DNA of 64,000 bases from Sedimentitalea xiamensis (GCF_030164465.1 NZ_JASNJE010000009.1:62001-126000), one strand, 5' to 3'; positions 9,839 through 18,722 are shown, counted from the stretch's first letter. A program made the numbers and translations. The notes: generated from the sequence alone by a model not told the origin.

Positions 9839-10157
9839 GGGTCTTACCCTTTCACTGCGGTCTGCCGATCCGTTCTGGCCGCCCGGGAAAGGGCAAGCCG
9901 GGCCGACATGCCCGGTTTTCGTCCGCCGCCAGTTCCGTTGCCTGTGAGTCCGGTGGCCTGTCCGAAACGGCCGTCCTGGATCGGAACTGGCCCGTGAACT
10001 CTGCCCGATCGGGTGCTGAAAATTGGTTAATGGCCCGCGCGGTGGGCCGGTGACGCGCCGGAATCACGGCAAATTGCTGCATTGCGGCGATTTGCGCTTG
10101 AATTTTCCGAATAAAAATGCCCCTTTCCGCGCAATTTTGTGACTTTCGGAGAGACTC
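9839..10157. other. 319-bp divergent intergenic region before mcl2
   Basis: No credible ORF was seen. It must hold promoters for both the small exported-protein gene (leftward) and mcl2 (rightward). The part nearest mcl2 is AT-rich and carries three TTGC elements (10074-10095). The mcl2 Shine-Dalgarno CGGAGAG lies just before the ATG at 10158. Confidence 0.6.
10074..10095 (+). promoter_or_regulatory. TTGC-N4-TTGC repeat upstream of mcl2 (putative EMC-regulon site)
   Basis: Direct repeats TTGC (10074-10077), TTGC (10082-10085) and a third TTGC (10092-10095) lie 63-84 bp before mcl2. The TTGC-N4-TTGC unit is also present upstream of ecm and ccr. A RamB/ScfR-type regulator is a candidate by analogy with EMC regulation in related bacteria, but this is inference. 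Confidence 0.5.
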
Positions 10158-11015
10158 ATGGCTTCCAGCGCCCGCCCTTATCGGTCCGTCCTTTATATTC
10201 CCGCGTCCAAGCCGAGGGCGCTGGACAAGGCGAAAACCCTGCCGGTGGACGCAATCATCTTCGACCTGGAAGATGCCGTGACCGCCGAGGAAAAGGCCAA
10301 CGCGCGCGGACTTCTGAAGGAAGCCCTGGCGCAGGGCGGGTATGGCAACCGCGTCCGCATCGTGCGCATCAACGGGCTGGACACCGAATGGGGCCATGCC
10401 GACGCCGAGGCGGCGCGGGACATGGACGCCGACGTGATCCTGCTGCCGAAGGTCGGCAGCCCTCAGGATGTCGATGCGCTGGCCGCGATCACCGGGGACA
10501 AGCCGATCTGGGCGATGATGGAGACCCCGCGCGGAATGCTGAACGCGGCGGCCATCGCGGCGCATCCGCTGATCACGGGATTCGTTCTGGGCACCAACGA
10601 TCTGGCGAAGGAACTGAACAGCCGGTTCCGGCCGGACCGGGCGCCGCTGGTCACGTCGCTTGGCCTGTGCCTGCTGGCGGCCAGGGCCGAGGGCGTCATC
10701 ATCATCGACGGCGTCTATAACGCCTTCAAGGATGACGCGGGGCTGGAACTGGAATGCGCGCAGGGTCGGGACATGGGGTTTGACGGCAAGTCCCTGATCC
10801 ACCCGGCGCAGGTCGCCGTCACCAACCGGGCCTTTGCGCCGTCGCCGGAAGAGATCGACCTGGCGCGCCGCCAGATTGCGGCGTTCGAGGAAACCGAGGC
10901 GCAGGGGCAGGGGGTCGCGGTAGTCGATGGCAGGATTGTCGAGAATCTGCACGTTGCAACTGCCCGCGAATTGCTGGCAAAAGCGGAGATGATCGAGGCT
11001 TTGCAAGCGGGGTAG
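10158..11015 (+). CDS. mcl2: (3S)-malyl-CoA thioesterase (HpcH/HpaI-citrate lyase family)
   Basis: Hydrolyses (3S)-malyl-CoA to malate and CoA after condensation of acetyl-CoA and glyoxylate, the last step of the ethylmalonyl-CoA pathway. It has 285 aa. Family motifs are RSVLYIPASKPRAL, IIFDLEDAV, the glutamate-containing MMETPRGM, GTNDLAKEL and GFDGKSLIHPAQ. The close match in length and C-terminal ending (ENLHVATAR) to the Mcl2 thioesterase rather than to the longer Mcl1 lyase favours this name. A general CitE-like lyase is the alternative. It is the first gene of a block with nnrU-like, DUF1737 and mch, the order I recall from Rhodobacter sphaeroides. Confidence 0.85.
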   Translation: MASSARPYRSVLYIPASKPRALDKAKTLPVDAIIFDLEDAVTAEEKANARGLLKEALAQGGYGNRVRIVRINGLDTEWGHADAEAARDMDADVILLPKVGSPQDVDALAAITGDKPIWAMMETPRGMLNAAAIAAHPLITGFVLGTNDLAKELNSRFRPDRAPLVTSLGLCLLAARAEGVIIIDGVYNAFKDDAGLELECAQGRDMGFDGKSLIHPAQVAVTNRAFAPSPEEIDLARRQIAAFEETEAQGQGVAVVDGRIVENLHVATARELLAKAEMIEALQAG

Positions 11016-11021
11016 GCCGAT

Positions 11022-11576
11022 ATGGGCTGGTTTCTTCTCATTCTGGGCGTGGCGCTGTGGTGGGCCGCGCATCTGTTCAAGCGCATCGCGCCCGAGCGCC
11101 GCGCGGCGATGGGCGACGCTGGCAAGGGCGCGGTCACGGCGGCGCTCGTGGTGTCGGTCCTGCTGATGATCTTCGGCTTCCGCGCGACACCCTATGTCGA
11201 TGTCTGGATGCCGCCCGCCTTCCTGATCCACATCAACAACCTGCTGGTGCTGATCGCGATTTTCATGATGAGTCCGGCCGGGAAAAAGGGGCTGATCCTG
11301 AACAAGGTGCGCCACCCGATGCTGATGGGGTTCCGGGCCTGGGCGGTCGCGCATCTGCTGGTCAATGGCGATCTCGCCTCGATCCTGCTGTTCGGCGGGC
11401 TGCTGCTCTGGGGCGTCGCCGAGGTGGCCGCGATCAACCGGGCCGAGCCCGACTGGACGCCGGGTGAACCGGGCACGCTGGCCAAGGATGCGATGTTCCT
11501 CGTCGCCTCGGTTGTGCTGCTCGCCGTGATCGGCTGGATTCACGGCTGGCTGGGCTACTGGCCCTTCCCGCAATAA
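11022..11576 (+). CDS. NnrU-family membrane protein
   Basis: A 184-aa integral membrane protein with about five spans, starting MGWFLLILGVALWWAAH. It carries the family's KVRHPMLMGFRAWAVAHLL segment and ends GWIHGWLGYWPFPQ. NnrU was named from nitric-oxide/nitrite reductase loci, but its biochemical role is unknown and no denitrification genes are nearby. It starts 6 bp after mcl2 and is followed by DUF1737, so it is in the mcl2-mch operon. Confidence 0.85.
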   Translation: MGWFLLILGVALWWAAHLFKRIAPERRAAMGDAGKGAVTAALVVSVLLMIFGFRATPYVDVWMPPAFLIHINNLLVLIAIFMMSPAGKKGLILNKVRHPMLMGFRAWAVAHLLVNGDLASILLFGGLLLWGVAEVAAINRAEPDWTPGEPGTLAKDAMFLVASVVLLAVIGWIHGWLGYWPFPQ

Positions 11577-11588
11577 GGAACTGAAACG

Positions 11589-11795
11589 ATGGCGACGATC
11601 TATCGCTTCCTGTCCGAAGAGGACACTTCGGCCTTCTGCCACAAGGTCAGCGCCGCGCTGGCCAGGGGCTGGTCGCTCTACGGCTCGCCGACGCAGACCT
11701 TCGACGCCGCGACCGGCACGATGCGCTGCGGGCAGGCCGTCATCAAGGACGTGGCGGCGGACTACACGCCGGAGATGAAACTGGGAGAGCAGTAA
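11589..11795 (+). CDS. DUF1737 small protein
   Basis: A 68-aa soluble protein. It reads IYRFLSEEDTSAFCHKVSAAL, then a WSLYGSPT segment and a short tail, which matches the single-domain DUF1737 type with conserved W.LYG. Its function is unknown. It is spaced 12 bp after the NnrU-like gene and abuts mch directly (TAAATG), indicating co-translation with mch. Confidence 0.85.
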   Translation: MATIYRFLSEEDTSAFCHKVSAALARGWSLYGSPTQTFDAATGTMRCGQAVIKDVAADYTPEMKLGEQ

Positions 11796-12842
11796 ATGAC
11801 CGTTCAGGCCGTCGCCAAGACCAATCCGGGACGATTCTTCGAGGATTACGCCGTCGGCGATGTTCTGACCCATGCGGTTCCGCGCACCGTGTCGGGCGGG
11901 GAGCGGGCGCTATACCATGCGCTCTACCCGGCGCGGCATGCGTTCTATTCGTCGGACGAATTCGCCCGGTCCTGCGGCCTGCCTTCAAGCCCGCTGGACG
12001 ATATGGCAGCGTTCCACGTCGTCTTCGGCAAGACGGTGCCGGACGTGTCGCTGAACGCGGTGGCCAATCTCGGCTATGCAGAAGGCCGCTGGCTCAAGCC
12101 TGTCTGGCCCGGCGACACGCTGCGCTCTGAATCCGAGGTGATCGGGGTTAGGGAGAATTCCAACGGCAAGACCGGGGTGGTCTGGGTGCGCACCCGTGGG
12201 CTCAACCAACGCGACGAAGTGGTGCTGGAATACGTCCGCTGGGTCATGGTGCGCAAGCGCGACGGCGATGCGCCGGCCCCCGAGCCGGTGGTCCCGGACC
12301 TAGCCAAGGCGGTGGACCCGGAAACCCTGGCGATCCCCGAGGGACTGGATTTCACTGGCTACGATTTCACGCTGGCGGGCGAGCCGCACCGCTGGGGCGA
12401 CTACGAAATAGGCGAACGGATCGACCATGTGGATGGCGTCACCGTCGAGGAAGCCGAGCACATGATGGCGACACGGCTCTGGCAGAACACGGCCAAGGTG
12501 CATTTCGACGTGGGCGCGCGTCCCGACGGACGCCGCCTGATCTATGGCGGCCATGTCATTTCGATGGCCCGCGCCCTGTCTTTCAACGGACTCGCCAACG
12601 CGCAGATTGTGGCCGGGTTGAACGCGGGGGCACATGCCAACCCGTGCCTGTCGGGCGACACGGTCTATGCCTGGTCCGAGGTGCTGGACAAGGCCGAGAC
12701 CCCGGCCCCCGGCGTCGGCGCGATCCGCCTGCGCCTTGTCGCGACCAAGGGGCATGCCCCGTTCGTGTTGCGCGGCGAGGACGGCAAATACCGCCCCGAG
12801 GTGCTGCTCGATCTGGATTACTGGGCCCTGATGCCCGTTTGA
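11796..12842 (+). CDS. mch: Mesaconyl-CoA hydratase (beta-methylmalyl-CoA dehydratase)
   Basis: Hydrates mesaconyl-C1-CoA to beta-methylmalyl-CoA in the EMC pathway. It has 348 aa, the length expected for a double hot-dog (tandem MaoC-like) enzyme. It opens with NPGRFFEDYAVGDVLTH, the MaoC-type entry, and has a second half beginning RWGDYEIGERIDH. NLGYAEGRW and GGHVISMARALSFNGLANA are further recognisable segments. The start abuts the DUF1737 stop. The context (mcl2, ccr and ecm in the same window) strongly supports this function over a generic MaoC dehydratase. Confidence 0.93.
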   Translation: MTVQAVAKTNPGRFFEDYAVGDVLTHAVPRTVSGGERALYHALYPARHAFYSSDEFARSCGLPSSPLDDMAAFHVVFGKTVPDVSLNAVANLGYAEGRWLKPVWPGDTLRSESEVIGVRENSNGKTGVVWVRTRGLNQRDEVVLEYVRWVMVRKRDGDAPAPEPVVPDLAKAVDPETLAIPEGLDFTGYDFTLAGEPHRWGDYEIGERIDHVDGVTVEEAEHMMATRLWQNTAKVHFDVGARPDGRRLIYGGHVISMARALSFNGLANAQIVAGLNAGAHANPCLSGDTVYAWSEVLDKAETPAPGVGAIRLRLVATKGHAPFVLRGEDGKYRPEVLLDLDYWALMPV

Positions 12843-12898
12843 TCGCGGCCGGCGGATTTGCGATAGGCGGCGATACGCGCCTTTGCTAGGCTGGTGTA

Positions 12899-13618
12899 AT
12901 GCATTTCCCGCGCAGTCTGCTGCTGGCCATTGTCCTGACGTTCCCGTTTCCGGGTCGCGCCTGCGACCTGGCGCTGGTTCTTGCAGTCGATGTGTCGGGG
13001 TCCGTGGATGCGGAGGAATACGGCATCCAGATGCAGGGCCTGGCCGCGGCCCTGCGCGATGGCGTGATCGCCGAGGCGCTGGTTCAGGCGCGGGCGGAAA
13101 TTCTCTTGCTGCAATGGACGGGATCGTCGCGCCAGGAGATCACGGTGCCCTGGACCCGCATCGACGGTTTTGCCGCGCTCGATGAGCTTTCGGACCGTAT
13201 TGCCGATGCGCCGCGGGCCTGGCGCAACTATTCCACCGCGATTGGCGAAGCGCTGGTCGTTGCCATCCCCGCGTTCGACGAGGTGGCCCATTGCGCGCGC
13301 CGGCTGATCGACGTGTCCGGCGACGGGCAATCCAACGAAGGCCTGGCGCCCTTGTCGGTCCATGACCGGCTGCGGCAGGCTGGAATAACCGTCAACGCCA
13401 TTGCCATAGAGGCCAGCGAACCGGATCTCACCGCCTATTTCTTCGAGAACGTGATCGTCGGCGAAGGCGCTTTTGTGGAGACCGCCCGCAGCTTCGACGA
13501 TTACCCCCATCGTATCCGCCGCAAACTGCTGCGCGAAGTCACCCGCCAGTCCGCGCAGGCGGGCATGGGCGGGCAAATCGAAGCGGCAGCAGGGGCGAAT
13601 CGCATTGGGCGGCGGTGA
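12899..13618 (+). CDS. DUF1194 (von Willebrand A-like) exported protein
   Basis: A 239-aa protein with a signal peptide (LLLAIVLTFPFPGRA, cleaved before CDLAL). A von Willebrand factor A-like fold follows: the MIDAS motif DVSGSVD (about residues 30-36), a threonine-containing NYSTAIGEAL, and IDVSGDGQSNEG. It is therefore probably a periplasmic metal-ion-dependent adhesion-type domain. Its role is unknown. It lies 56 bp after mch and before the sdh promoter region, and may be the last gene of the mcl2 operon or independent. Confidence 0.85.
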   Translation: MHFPRSLLLAIVLTFPFPGRACDLALVLAVDVSGSVDAEEYGIQMQGLAAALRDGVIAEALVQARAEILLLQWTGSSRQEITVPWTRIDGFAALDELSDRIADAPRAWRNYSTAIGEALVVAIPAFDEVAHCARRLIDVSGDGQSNEGLAPLSVHDRLRQAGITVNAIAIEASEPDLTAYFFENVIVGEGAFVETARSFDDYPHRIRRKLLREVTRQSAQAGMGGQIEAAAGANRIGRR

Positions 13619-13628
13619 CATCCCGTGT

Positions 13629-13657
13629 GTGATCACGGCGGGTCAAACTGTGATCAC
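13629..13657. promoter_or_regulatory. Paired GTGATCAC palindromes upstream of sdhC (putative operator)
   Basis: GTGATCAC occurs at 13629-13636 and 13650-13657, 21 bp apart, the same arrangement as upstream of sucC. It begins 11 bp after the DUF1194 stop and about 120-150 bp before sdhC. The element ACGCAGGGTCG (13656-13666) overlaps the second palindrome and also occurs near the suc pair. A TATAAA (13738-13743) downstream could be the -10 of the sdh promoter. Confidence 0.65.
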
Positions 13658-13777
13658 GCAGGGTCGAATTTGTGCGAAACCGCGCCAAAAGACCGCGCCT
13701 GAACCGTCGCACTGTGGGTGACAGCCGCAAAAAAAGGTATAAAACCAACGCAGAGTTTTTCGAAAGAAGGATCCGTC

Positions 13778-14164
13778 ATGGCCGGTGTCAATCAGGGCAA
13801 GCGCCCGCTTTCGCCACATCTCACGATCTATCGACCGCAACTGACATCGATTTCGTCGATCTTCACGCGGATCACCGGCAATGCGCTGCTTCTGGCGTCG
13901 CTCTTGATCGTGTGGTGGTTTCTCGCCGCCGCGACCTCTCCGGAATATTTCGCCTTCGCCGATGCGCTCATCACCTCGTTTCTCGGAGACCTTGTGATGG
14001 CGGCGTCGCTCTGGGCATTGTGGTATCACCTGCTGGCCGGGATACGCCACCTGATCTGGGACAACGCGGTCGGGCTCGACCTGCCCACGGCCTACAAGCT
14101 CGGTTACGCGGTGGTCGGCGGATCGTTCGTCCTGACGGCCCTGTCTTTGGTCATCATAGCATAG
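13778..14164 (+). CDS. sdhC: Succinate dehydrogenase cytochrome b556 subunit
   Basis: Membrane anchor of complex II that helps bind quinone and heme b. It has 128 aa from the ATG at 13778, chosen because GAAAGAAGG lies 8 bp upstream and the family opening is ...RPLSPHLTIYRPQLTSISSIFTRITG. An in-frame upstream ATG (13718) would add an untypical tail. Three membrane spans are visible, and the heme-ligand region is WYHLLAGIRHLIWD. It is followed by sdhD after 12 bp. Confidence 0.95.
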   Translation: MAGVNQGKRPLSPHLTIYRPQLTSISSIFTRITGNALLLASLLIVWWFLAAATSPEYFAFADALITSFLGDLVMAASLWALWYHLLAGIRHLIWDNAVGLDLPTAYKLGYAVVGGSFVLTALSLVIIA

Positions 14165-14176
14165 GGACGCATCAGG

Positions 14177-14548
14177 ATGTCTTTTCTCACAGATCGCAAA
14201 CGCGCCGTCGGGCTGGGGTCCGCCAAGACAGGAACCGGCCATTTCTGGGCGATGAAGGTCAGTTCGGTCGCGCTCCTGATCCTCGTGCCGCTGTTCGTTT
14301 TCATGGTCGGTCCGATGCTGGGCAAACCGCATGCGGAGGTGATCGCCTATTTCTCGCGCCCGTTTCCGGCCATTGTCTGCGCCCTGACGATGATCGTCGG
14401 GTTCAAGCATTTCGCCGACGGCGCACAGGTGCTGATCGAGGACTACGTGCATGGGCTTGCGCAGAAGGTGCTGATCATCGGCGTGATCTGCCTGTCCTAT
14501 GCCGCAGCGGCCACCGGCCTGTTTGCCATCGCGCGCATCGCGCTCTAA
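14177..14548 (+). CDS. sdhD: Succinate dehydrogenase membrane anchor subunit
   Basis: Second membrane subunit of complex II; 123 aa with three hydrophobic spans. It begins MSFLTDRKRAVGLGSAKTGTGHFW, a form typical of Rhodobacteraceae SdhD. VGFKHFADGAQVLIEDYVH carries the conserved histidine and Asp/Tyr residues near the quinone site. It is co-transcribed with sdhC and sdhA. Confidence 0.95.
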   Translation: MSFLTDRKRAVGLGSAKTGTGHFWAMKVSSVALLILVPLFVFMVGPMLGKPHAEVIAYFSRPFPAIVCALTMIVGFKHFADGAQVLIEDYVHGLAQKVLIIGVICLSYAAAATGLFAIARIAL

Positions 14549-14572
14549 CCCGGAACGAAAGACGCTGACATC

Positions 14573-16378
14573 ATGGCTGCCTACGAATACGAAACACATG
14601 AATACGACGTGGTCGTGGTCGGCGCCGGGGGCGCCGGATTGCGCGCGACCCTGGGCATGGCCGAACAGGGCCTGCGCACAGCCTGCGTGACCAAGGTCTT
14701 CCCGACCCGGTCGCATACCGTGGCCGCGCAGGGCGGCATCGCGGCGTCCCTGTCGAACATGGGCCCCGACAACTGGCAGTGGCACATGTATGACACGGTG
14801 AAGGGCAGCGACTGGCTCGGCGACACCGACGCGATGGAATATCTCGCCCGCGAGGCGCCCAAGGCGGTTTATGAACTGGAACATTACGGCGTGCCGTTTT
14901 CGCGCACCGAAGAGGGCAAGATCTATCAGCGTCCGTTCGGGGGGCATACCACCGAGTTCGGAGAAGGCCCGCCGGTGCAGCGCACCTGCGCCGCCGCCGA
15001 CCGCACCGGCCACGCAATCCTGCACACGCTCTACGGGCAGAGTCTGAAGCAGAAGGCGGAATTCTACGTCGAGTATTTCGCCATCGACCTGATCATGTCC
15101 GGGGACGGACAATGCCAGGGCGTCGTCTGCTGGAAGCTCGATGACGGCACCATGCATGTATTCAACGCCAAGATGGTTGTGCTGGCGACCGGCGGTTATG
15201 GCCGGGCCTATTTCAGCGCCACGTCGGCCCATACCTGCACCGGCGACGGCGGCGGTATGGTGGCGCGGGCCGGATTGCCTTTGCAGGACATGGAATTCGT
15301 GCAGTTCCACCCGACCGGCATCTACGGCTCCGGCTGCCTGATCACCGAGGGCGCGCGGGGCGAGGGCGGATACCTCACCAATTCCGAGGGCGAGCGGTTC
15401 ATGGAGCGTTACGCGCCGAACTACAAGGACCTTGCGCCGCGGGACTACGTGAGCCGCTCGATGACGATGGAAATCCGCGAGGGCCGCGGAGTCGGGGCCG
15501 AGGGGGATCATATCCACCTGAACCTGTCCCACCTGCCGCCCGAGGCGCTGCACGAACGCCTGCCCGGCATTTCCGAAAGCGCCAAGATCTTCGCGGGTGT
15601 TGACGTGACCAAGGAACCGATCCCGGTTCTGCCGACCGTGCATTACAACATGGGCGGCATTCCGACGAATTACTGGGGCGAGGTCGTGAACCCGACCGAG
15701 AAGGACCAGAACGCGGTGGTGCCTGGCTTGATGGCCGTGGGCGAGGCGGGCTGCGCGTCGGTGCATGGCGCGAACCGCCTCGGGTCGAATTCGCTGATCG
15801 ACCTCGTGGTGTTCGGCCGCGCCGCCGCGATCCGAGCCGGCAAGGTGGTGGACGCCGACGCGCCCAACCCGGTGCTGAACCAGGCTTCGGTGGACGCGGC
15901 GTTTGACCGCTTCGATGCGCTGCGCAACGCCGATGGCCGCACCCCGACCGCCGAACTGCGGCTCGAGATGCAAAAGACCATGCAGGCGGACGCGGCGGTG
16001 TTCCGCACCTCCAAGACTCTGGCGGAAGGGGTGGCGAAGATGGACGCCATTGCCGCCAAGCTGGCGGATCTCAAGGTGACCGACCGCAGCCTGGTCTGGA
16101 ACAGCGACCTGATGGAAACGTTGGAACTGACCAATCTCATGCCCAATGCGCTCGCCACCATCGCCGGGGCCGAAGCGCGGCACGAGAGCCGCGGCGCGCA
16201 TGCGCACGAGGATTTCGCCACCCGCGACGACGAGAACTGGCGCGTCCACACGATCAGCCGGGTCAACGGCAAGGATGTGGCGCTGTCCTATCGCCCGGTG
16301 GTCGTCGATCCGCTGACCACCGAGGCCGAAGGCGGCATCGAACTGAAGAAGATCGCGCCCAAGGCGCGGACCTTCTGA
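14573..16378 (+). CDS. sdhA: Succinate dehydrogenase flavoprotein subunit
   Basis: Catalytic subunit that oxidises succinate to fumarate. It has 601 aa, full length. It shows the Rossmann FAD motif [12 protein letters not shown], the covalent-flavin histidine in [13 protein letters not shown] (His48), the substrate-site region [14 protein letters not shown], and [16 protein letters not shown]. The C-terminal fumarate reductase/SDH domain ends PKARTF. The start ATG lies 24 bp after sdhD. The next gene is not sdhB but a sulfotransferase-like ORF 4 bp downstream. Confidence 0.98.
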   Translation: MAAYEYETHEYDVVVVGAGGAGLRATLGMAEQGLRTACVTKVFPTRSHTVAAQGGIAASLSNMGPDNWQWHMYDTVKGSDWLGDTDAMEYLAREAPKAVYELEHYGVPFSRTEEGKIYQRPFGGHTTEFGEGPPVQRTCAAADRTGHAILHTLYGQSLKQKAEFYVEYFAIDLIMSGDGQCQGVVCWKLDDGTMHVFNAKMVVLATGGYGRAYFSATSAHTCTGDGGGMVARAGLPLQDMEFVQFHPTGIYGSGCLITEGARGEGGYLTNSEGERFMERYAPNYKDLAPRDYVSRSMTMEIREGRGVGAEGDHIHLNLSHLPPEALHERLPGISESAKIFAGVDVTKEPIPVLPTVHYNMGGIPTNYWGEVVNPTEKDQNAVVPGLMAVGEAGCASVHGANRLGSNSLIDLVVFGRAAAIRAGKVVDADAPNPVLNQASVDAAFDRFDALRNADGRTPTAELRLEMQKTMQADAAVFRTSKTLAEGVAKMDAIAAKLADLKVTDRSLVWNSDLMETLELTNLMPNALATIAGAEARHESRGAHAHEDFATRDDENWRVHTISRVNGKDVALSYRPVVVDPLTTEAEGGIELKKIAPKARTF

Positions 16379-16382
16379 GGGC

Positions 16383-17216
16383 ATGCGCGTGGCGGAGGAA
16401 ACGGAAAACCCGATGTCCAGGCGGCTCGTTCTCCACCTTGGTGTGCAGAAGACCGGCTCGACCTCGCTGCACCGGTTTCTCGGGGAAAACGCCGACAGGC
16501 TCGCGGGGCGGCTTGCGGTGTTGACGCCTGTAAAGGGCTCGCCGATGCGGGCGCTTGGCCGCGCGGCGACGCGTTTCAGCCTCTTGCCGACGCCTGAGAA
16601 CCGTGCGGCGCTGGCCGGGGCGGCGCGGCAGGTCCGCGAATGCTTGCCCGCCGGGGAAACCCCGGTCCTGATCAGCCATGAAAACCTGTGCGGCGCGATG
16701 CCGGGAAACGGCGGCGTGGTCACGCTTTACCCGCGGATTGAACCGATACTGGCCGTGCTGGAAGAGGTCTTTGCTCCGATGCGGCCCGAGATCGTGATCT
16801 ACAGCCGTGACATGGCCGACTGGAAACGCAGCGTCTACGGGCAGGCTGTGCGGTCGGACGCGTATTCCGGCACCCGCGCCCAGTTTCTTGATCAGACGGC
16901 GGATTGCGGCACTTGGAACGACCTTGAAGACCGGCTGGTCGCCCATCTGGGCGCGGACCGCTGCCGGGTGTTCCGGCTTGAGGACGAAGCCGACGAAACC
17001 CGGCCCGGCGGGCAGCTGCTGCGCCACGCGGGGTTGAGCGACGCCGAGATCGCCGCGCTGACCCCGATCACGGGCCGCAGGAACCCGTCGCTGAACGCCG
17101 GGGCGCTGGAATTCCTGCGCCAGATCAACGGGCTGAACCTCGACCGCAGGGCGCGCCGGGCCGTCGCCGATCTGGTCGGGTCCCGGCAATCCCTGTTCAA
17201 GGCCAACGTGGCATGA
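16383..17216 (+). CDS. Sulfotransferase-like protein inserted between sdhA and sdhB
   Basis: A protein of 277 aa (267 aa if the second ATG at 16413 is used; that one has GGAGG upstream). The N-terminal [19 protein letters not shown] matches the PAPS 5'-phosphosulfate-binding P-loop of sulfotransferases and sulfotransferase-like proteins (HxGxxKTGTTSLQ type). ISHENLCG and [19 protein letters not shown], with the R..D..S pattern, resemble the 3'-phosphate-binding region. The rest has no clear motif. It is expected to be cytoplasmic or peripheral; the acceptor is unknown. The position inside the sdh operon, 4 bp after sdhA and 64 bp before sdhB, predicts co-expression with complex II. A function in SDH maturation is speculative. 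Confidence 0.75.
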   Translation: MRVAEETENPMSRRLVLHLGVQKTGSTSLHRFLGENADRLAGRLAVLTPVKGSPMRALGRAATRFSLLPTPENRAALAGAARQVRECLPAGETPVLISHENLCGAMPGNGGVVTLYPRIEPILAVLEEVFAPMRPEIVIYSRDMADWKRSVYGQAVRSDAYSGTRAQFLDQTADCGTWNDLEDRLVAHLGADRCRVFRLEDEADETRPGGQLLRHAGLSDAEIAALTPITGRRNPSLNAGALEFLRQINGLNLDRRARRAVADLVGSRQSLFKANVA

Positions 17217-17280
17217 CGCGCCCATTTCCTTCAGTTCTGTCCCTGTTTTCAGGGGCCGCCATCTTTCAGGAGGCATCGAC

Positions 17281-18060
17281 ATGGTCCAACTGACCCTGCC
17301 CAAGAACAGCCGTATCACCACCGGCAAGACCTGGCCCAAGCCCGAAGGGGCCACCAACGTGCGCAAGTTCCAGATCTATCGCTGGAACCCGGACGACGGA
17401 AAGAACCCGCGCGTCGATACCTACTTCATCGACATGGACAAGTGCGGGCCGATGGTTCTGGACGCGCTGATCAAGATCAAGAACGAGATTGACCCGACCC
17501 TGACCTTCCGCCGGTCCTGCCGCGAGGGCATCTGCGGGTCCTGCGCGATGAATATCGACGGCATCAACACGCTGGCCTGCATCTACGGGCTGGACGAGAT
17601 CAAGGGCGATGTGAAGATCTATCCGCTGCCGCATATGGAAGTGGTCAAGGACCTGATTCCCGACCTCACGCATTTCTATGCCCAGCACGCCAGCATCATG
17701 CCCTGGCTGGAAACCAAGACCAACCGTCCGGCGAAGGAATGGAAGCAATCCATCGAGGACCGCAAGAAGCTGGATGGGCTCTATGAATGCGTCATGTGCG
17801 CCTCGTGCTCGACCTCCTGCCCGTCCTACTGGTGGAACGGTGATCGTTACCTCGGACCGGCCGCGCTGCTGCATGCCTATCGCTGGATCATCGACAGCCG
17901 CGACGAGGCCACCGGCGAACGGCTGGACGACCTGGAAGACCCGTTCAAGCTTTACCGTTGCCACACTATCATGAATTGCGCCAAGACCTGCCCCAAGGGC
18001 CTGAACCCGGCGCTTGCCATTGCGGAGATCAAGAAGATGATGCTGGAACGGACCGTCTGA
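17281..18060 (+). CDS. sdhB: Succinate dehydrogenase iron-sulfur subunit
   Basis: Electron-transfer subunit of complex II; 259 aa. The [2Fe-2S] ligands are in CREGICGSC (Cys80, 85, 88) plus Cys100. The ferredoxin-like C-terminal domain has [16 protein letters not shown] and [17 protein letters not shown] for the [4Fe-4S] and [3Fe-4S] clusters. A strong AGGAGG precedes the ATG at 17281. It is separated from sdhA by the sulfotransferase-like gene. Confidence 0.98.
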   Translation: MVQLTLPKNSRITTGKTWPKPEGATNVRKFQIYRWNPDDGKNPRVDTYFIDMDKCGPMVLDALIKIKNEIDPTLTFRRSCREGICGSCAMNIDGINTLACIYGLDEIKGDVKIYPLPHMEVVKDLIPDLTHFYAQHASIMPWLETKTNRPAKEWKQSIEDRKKLDGLYECVMCASCSTSCPSYWWNGDRYLGPAALLHAYRWIIDSRDEATGERLDDLEDPFKLYRCHTIMNCAKTCPKGLNPALAIAEIKKMMLERTV

Positions 18061-18074
18061 CCCACGGTTGATTG

Positions 18075-18126
18075 ACCCTGCGTTATGCTGCATCCGTTGC
18101 ATGACGGGCTTGTGGAAACGCAGGGT
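18075..18126. repeat. 10-bp inverted repeat after sdhB
   Basis: ACCCTGCGTT (18075-18084) is perfectly complementary to AACGCAGGGT (18117-18126) across a 32-nt loop. There is no U-run, so it is not a classical terminator. The arm sequence ACGCAGGGT recurs upstream of sucC (7212) and sdhC (13656). It could be a pair of protein sites or a transcript-stabilising structure at the end of the sdh message. Confidence 0.5.
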
Positions 18127-18188
18127 GCGACCGGAACGGGCGGTGACTATATTCCGGTCAGGGAGGTGTTCAAACCTCGGAGTTGACC

Positions 18189-18341
18189 ATGAAGAATGTA
18201 ACGATCCTGCCCTCCGCCAAGGCCCGCGAAGCGCTCAGTATCCTTGAACATGCCTATGCATATTATACGCCGGAGCCGATCCGGCTGCCGGTTGCGGATG
18301 TGGCGCCCGGAGTGCTCATTCCCTATTATTCGGCGGCCTGA
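18189..18341 (+). CDS. 50-aa small protein of unknown function
   Basis: ATG at 18189 with GGAG 6 bp upstream encodes 50 aa: MKNVTILPSAKAREALSILE, followed by a Tyr-rich HAYAYYTPEP segment and a C-terminus ending VLIPYYSAA. There is no membrane segment or cysteine. The clear ribosome site, codon usage like its neighbours and a Tyr-Tyr terminus suggest a genuine micro-protein rather than chance. It lies 128 bp after sdhB. The function is unknown. Confidence 0.65.
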   Translation: MKNVTILPSAKAREALSILEHAYAYYTPEPIRLPVADVAPGVLIPYYSAA

Positions 18342-18383
18342 GACGGTCCCGCACCTTCGGGTCGGCAAAGGCGGTCCGCGCTG

Positions 18384-18599
18384 ATGCCGATCCTTCTGCT
18401 TGTGCTCCTGATCGCGGTTCTCGCCTACCTGTACTGGCGACGCAGGACCACGACCCTGACCCGGCACTGCCGCTGGCGGGCCAATCGCACACGAGGCGAC
18501 GGTCACTACGATTGCGTGGCCTGCGGCGGGCGGATGCAGACCTCTGACGGGCAGCCGCCGCGGCAATGCGTGGCACAAGCGCCACGCAATCCGGGCTGA
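18384..18599 (+). CDS. Small membrane-anchored zinc-ribbon-like protein
   Basis: A 71-aa protein. The N-terminal transmembrane helix PILLLVLLIAVLAYLYW is followed by an Arg-rich stretch, then HCRWRANRTRGDGHYDCVACGGR with a CxxC pair plus upstream Cys/His, which could bind zinc. Topology by the positive-inside rule puts the ribbon in the cytoplasm. The Shine-Dalgarno is weak. It lies 42 bp after the 50-aa gene, so the two may be co-transcribed. No family assignment. Confidence 0.65.
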   Translation: MPILLLVLLIAVLAYLYWRRRTTTLTRHCRWRANRTRGDGHYDCVACGGRMQTSDGQPPRQCVAQAPRNPG

Positions 18600-18642
18600 A
18601 TCCCCCCCGGAAAAATATTTCGAAACTTACGCAATTTATCTC

Positions 18643-18671
18643 TTGATCGGAATCGCGTTTGGCCCGATATG
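18643..18671 (+). promoter_or_regulatory. Candidate sigma-70 promoter for the decarboxylase
   Basis: TTGATC (18643-18648), a 17-bp spacer, then GATATG (18666-18671). It lies about 125-150 bp upstream of the decarboxylase ATG, so its transcript would carry a leader of roughly 115-120 nt containing the hairpins described next. Confidence 0.4.
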
Positions 18672-18722
18672 CGCGAATAAGACGCCAACGCACGCGCCTC
18701 TGTCCCAAGGGTTCTCCCCCAT

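Noticed and set aside
13643-16723. A 1026-aa open frame on the minus strand across sdhCDA
   Set aside because: It lies opposite to intact sdhC, sdhD and sdhA and is a composition artefact of GC-rich codons.
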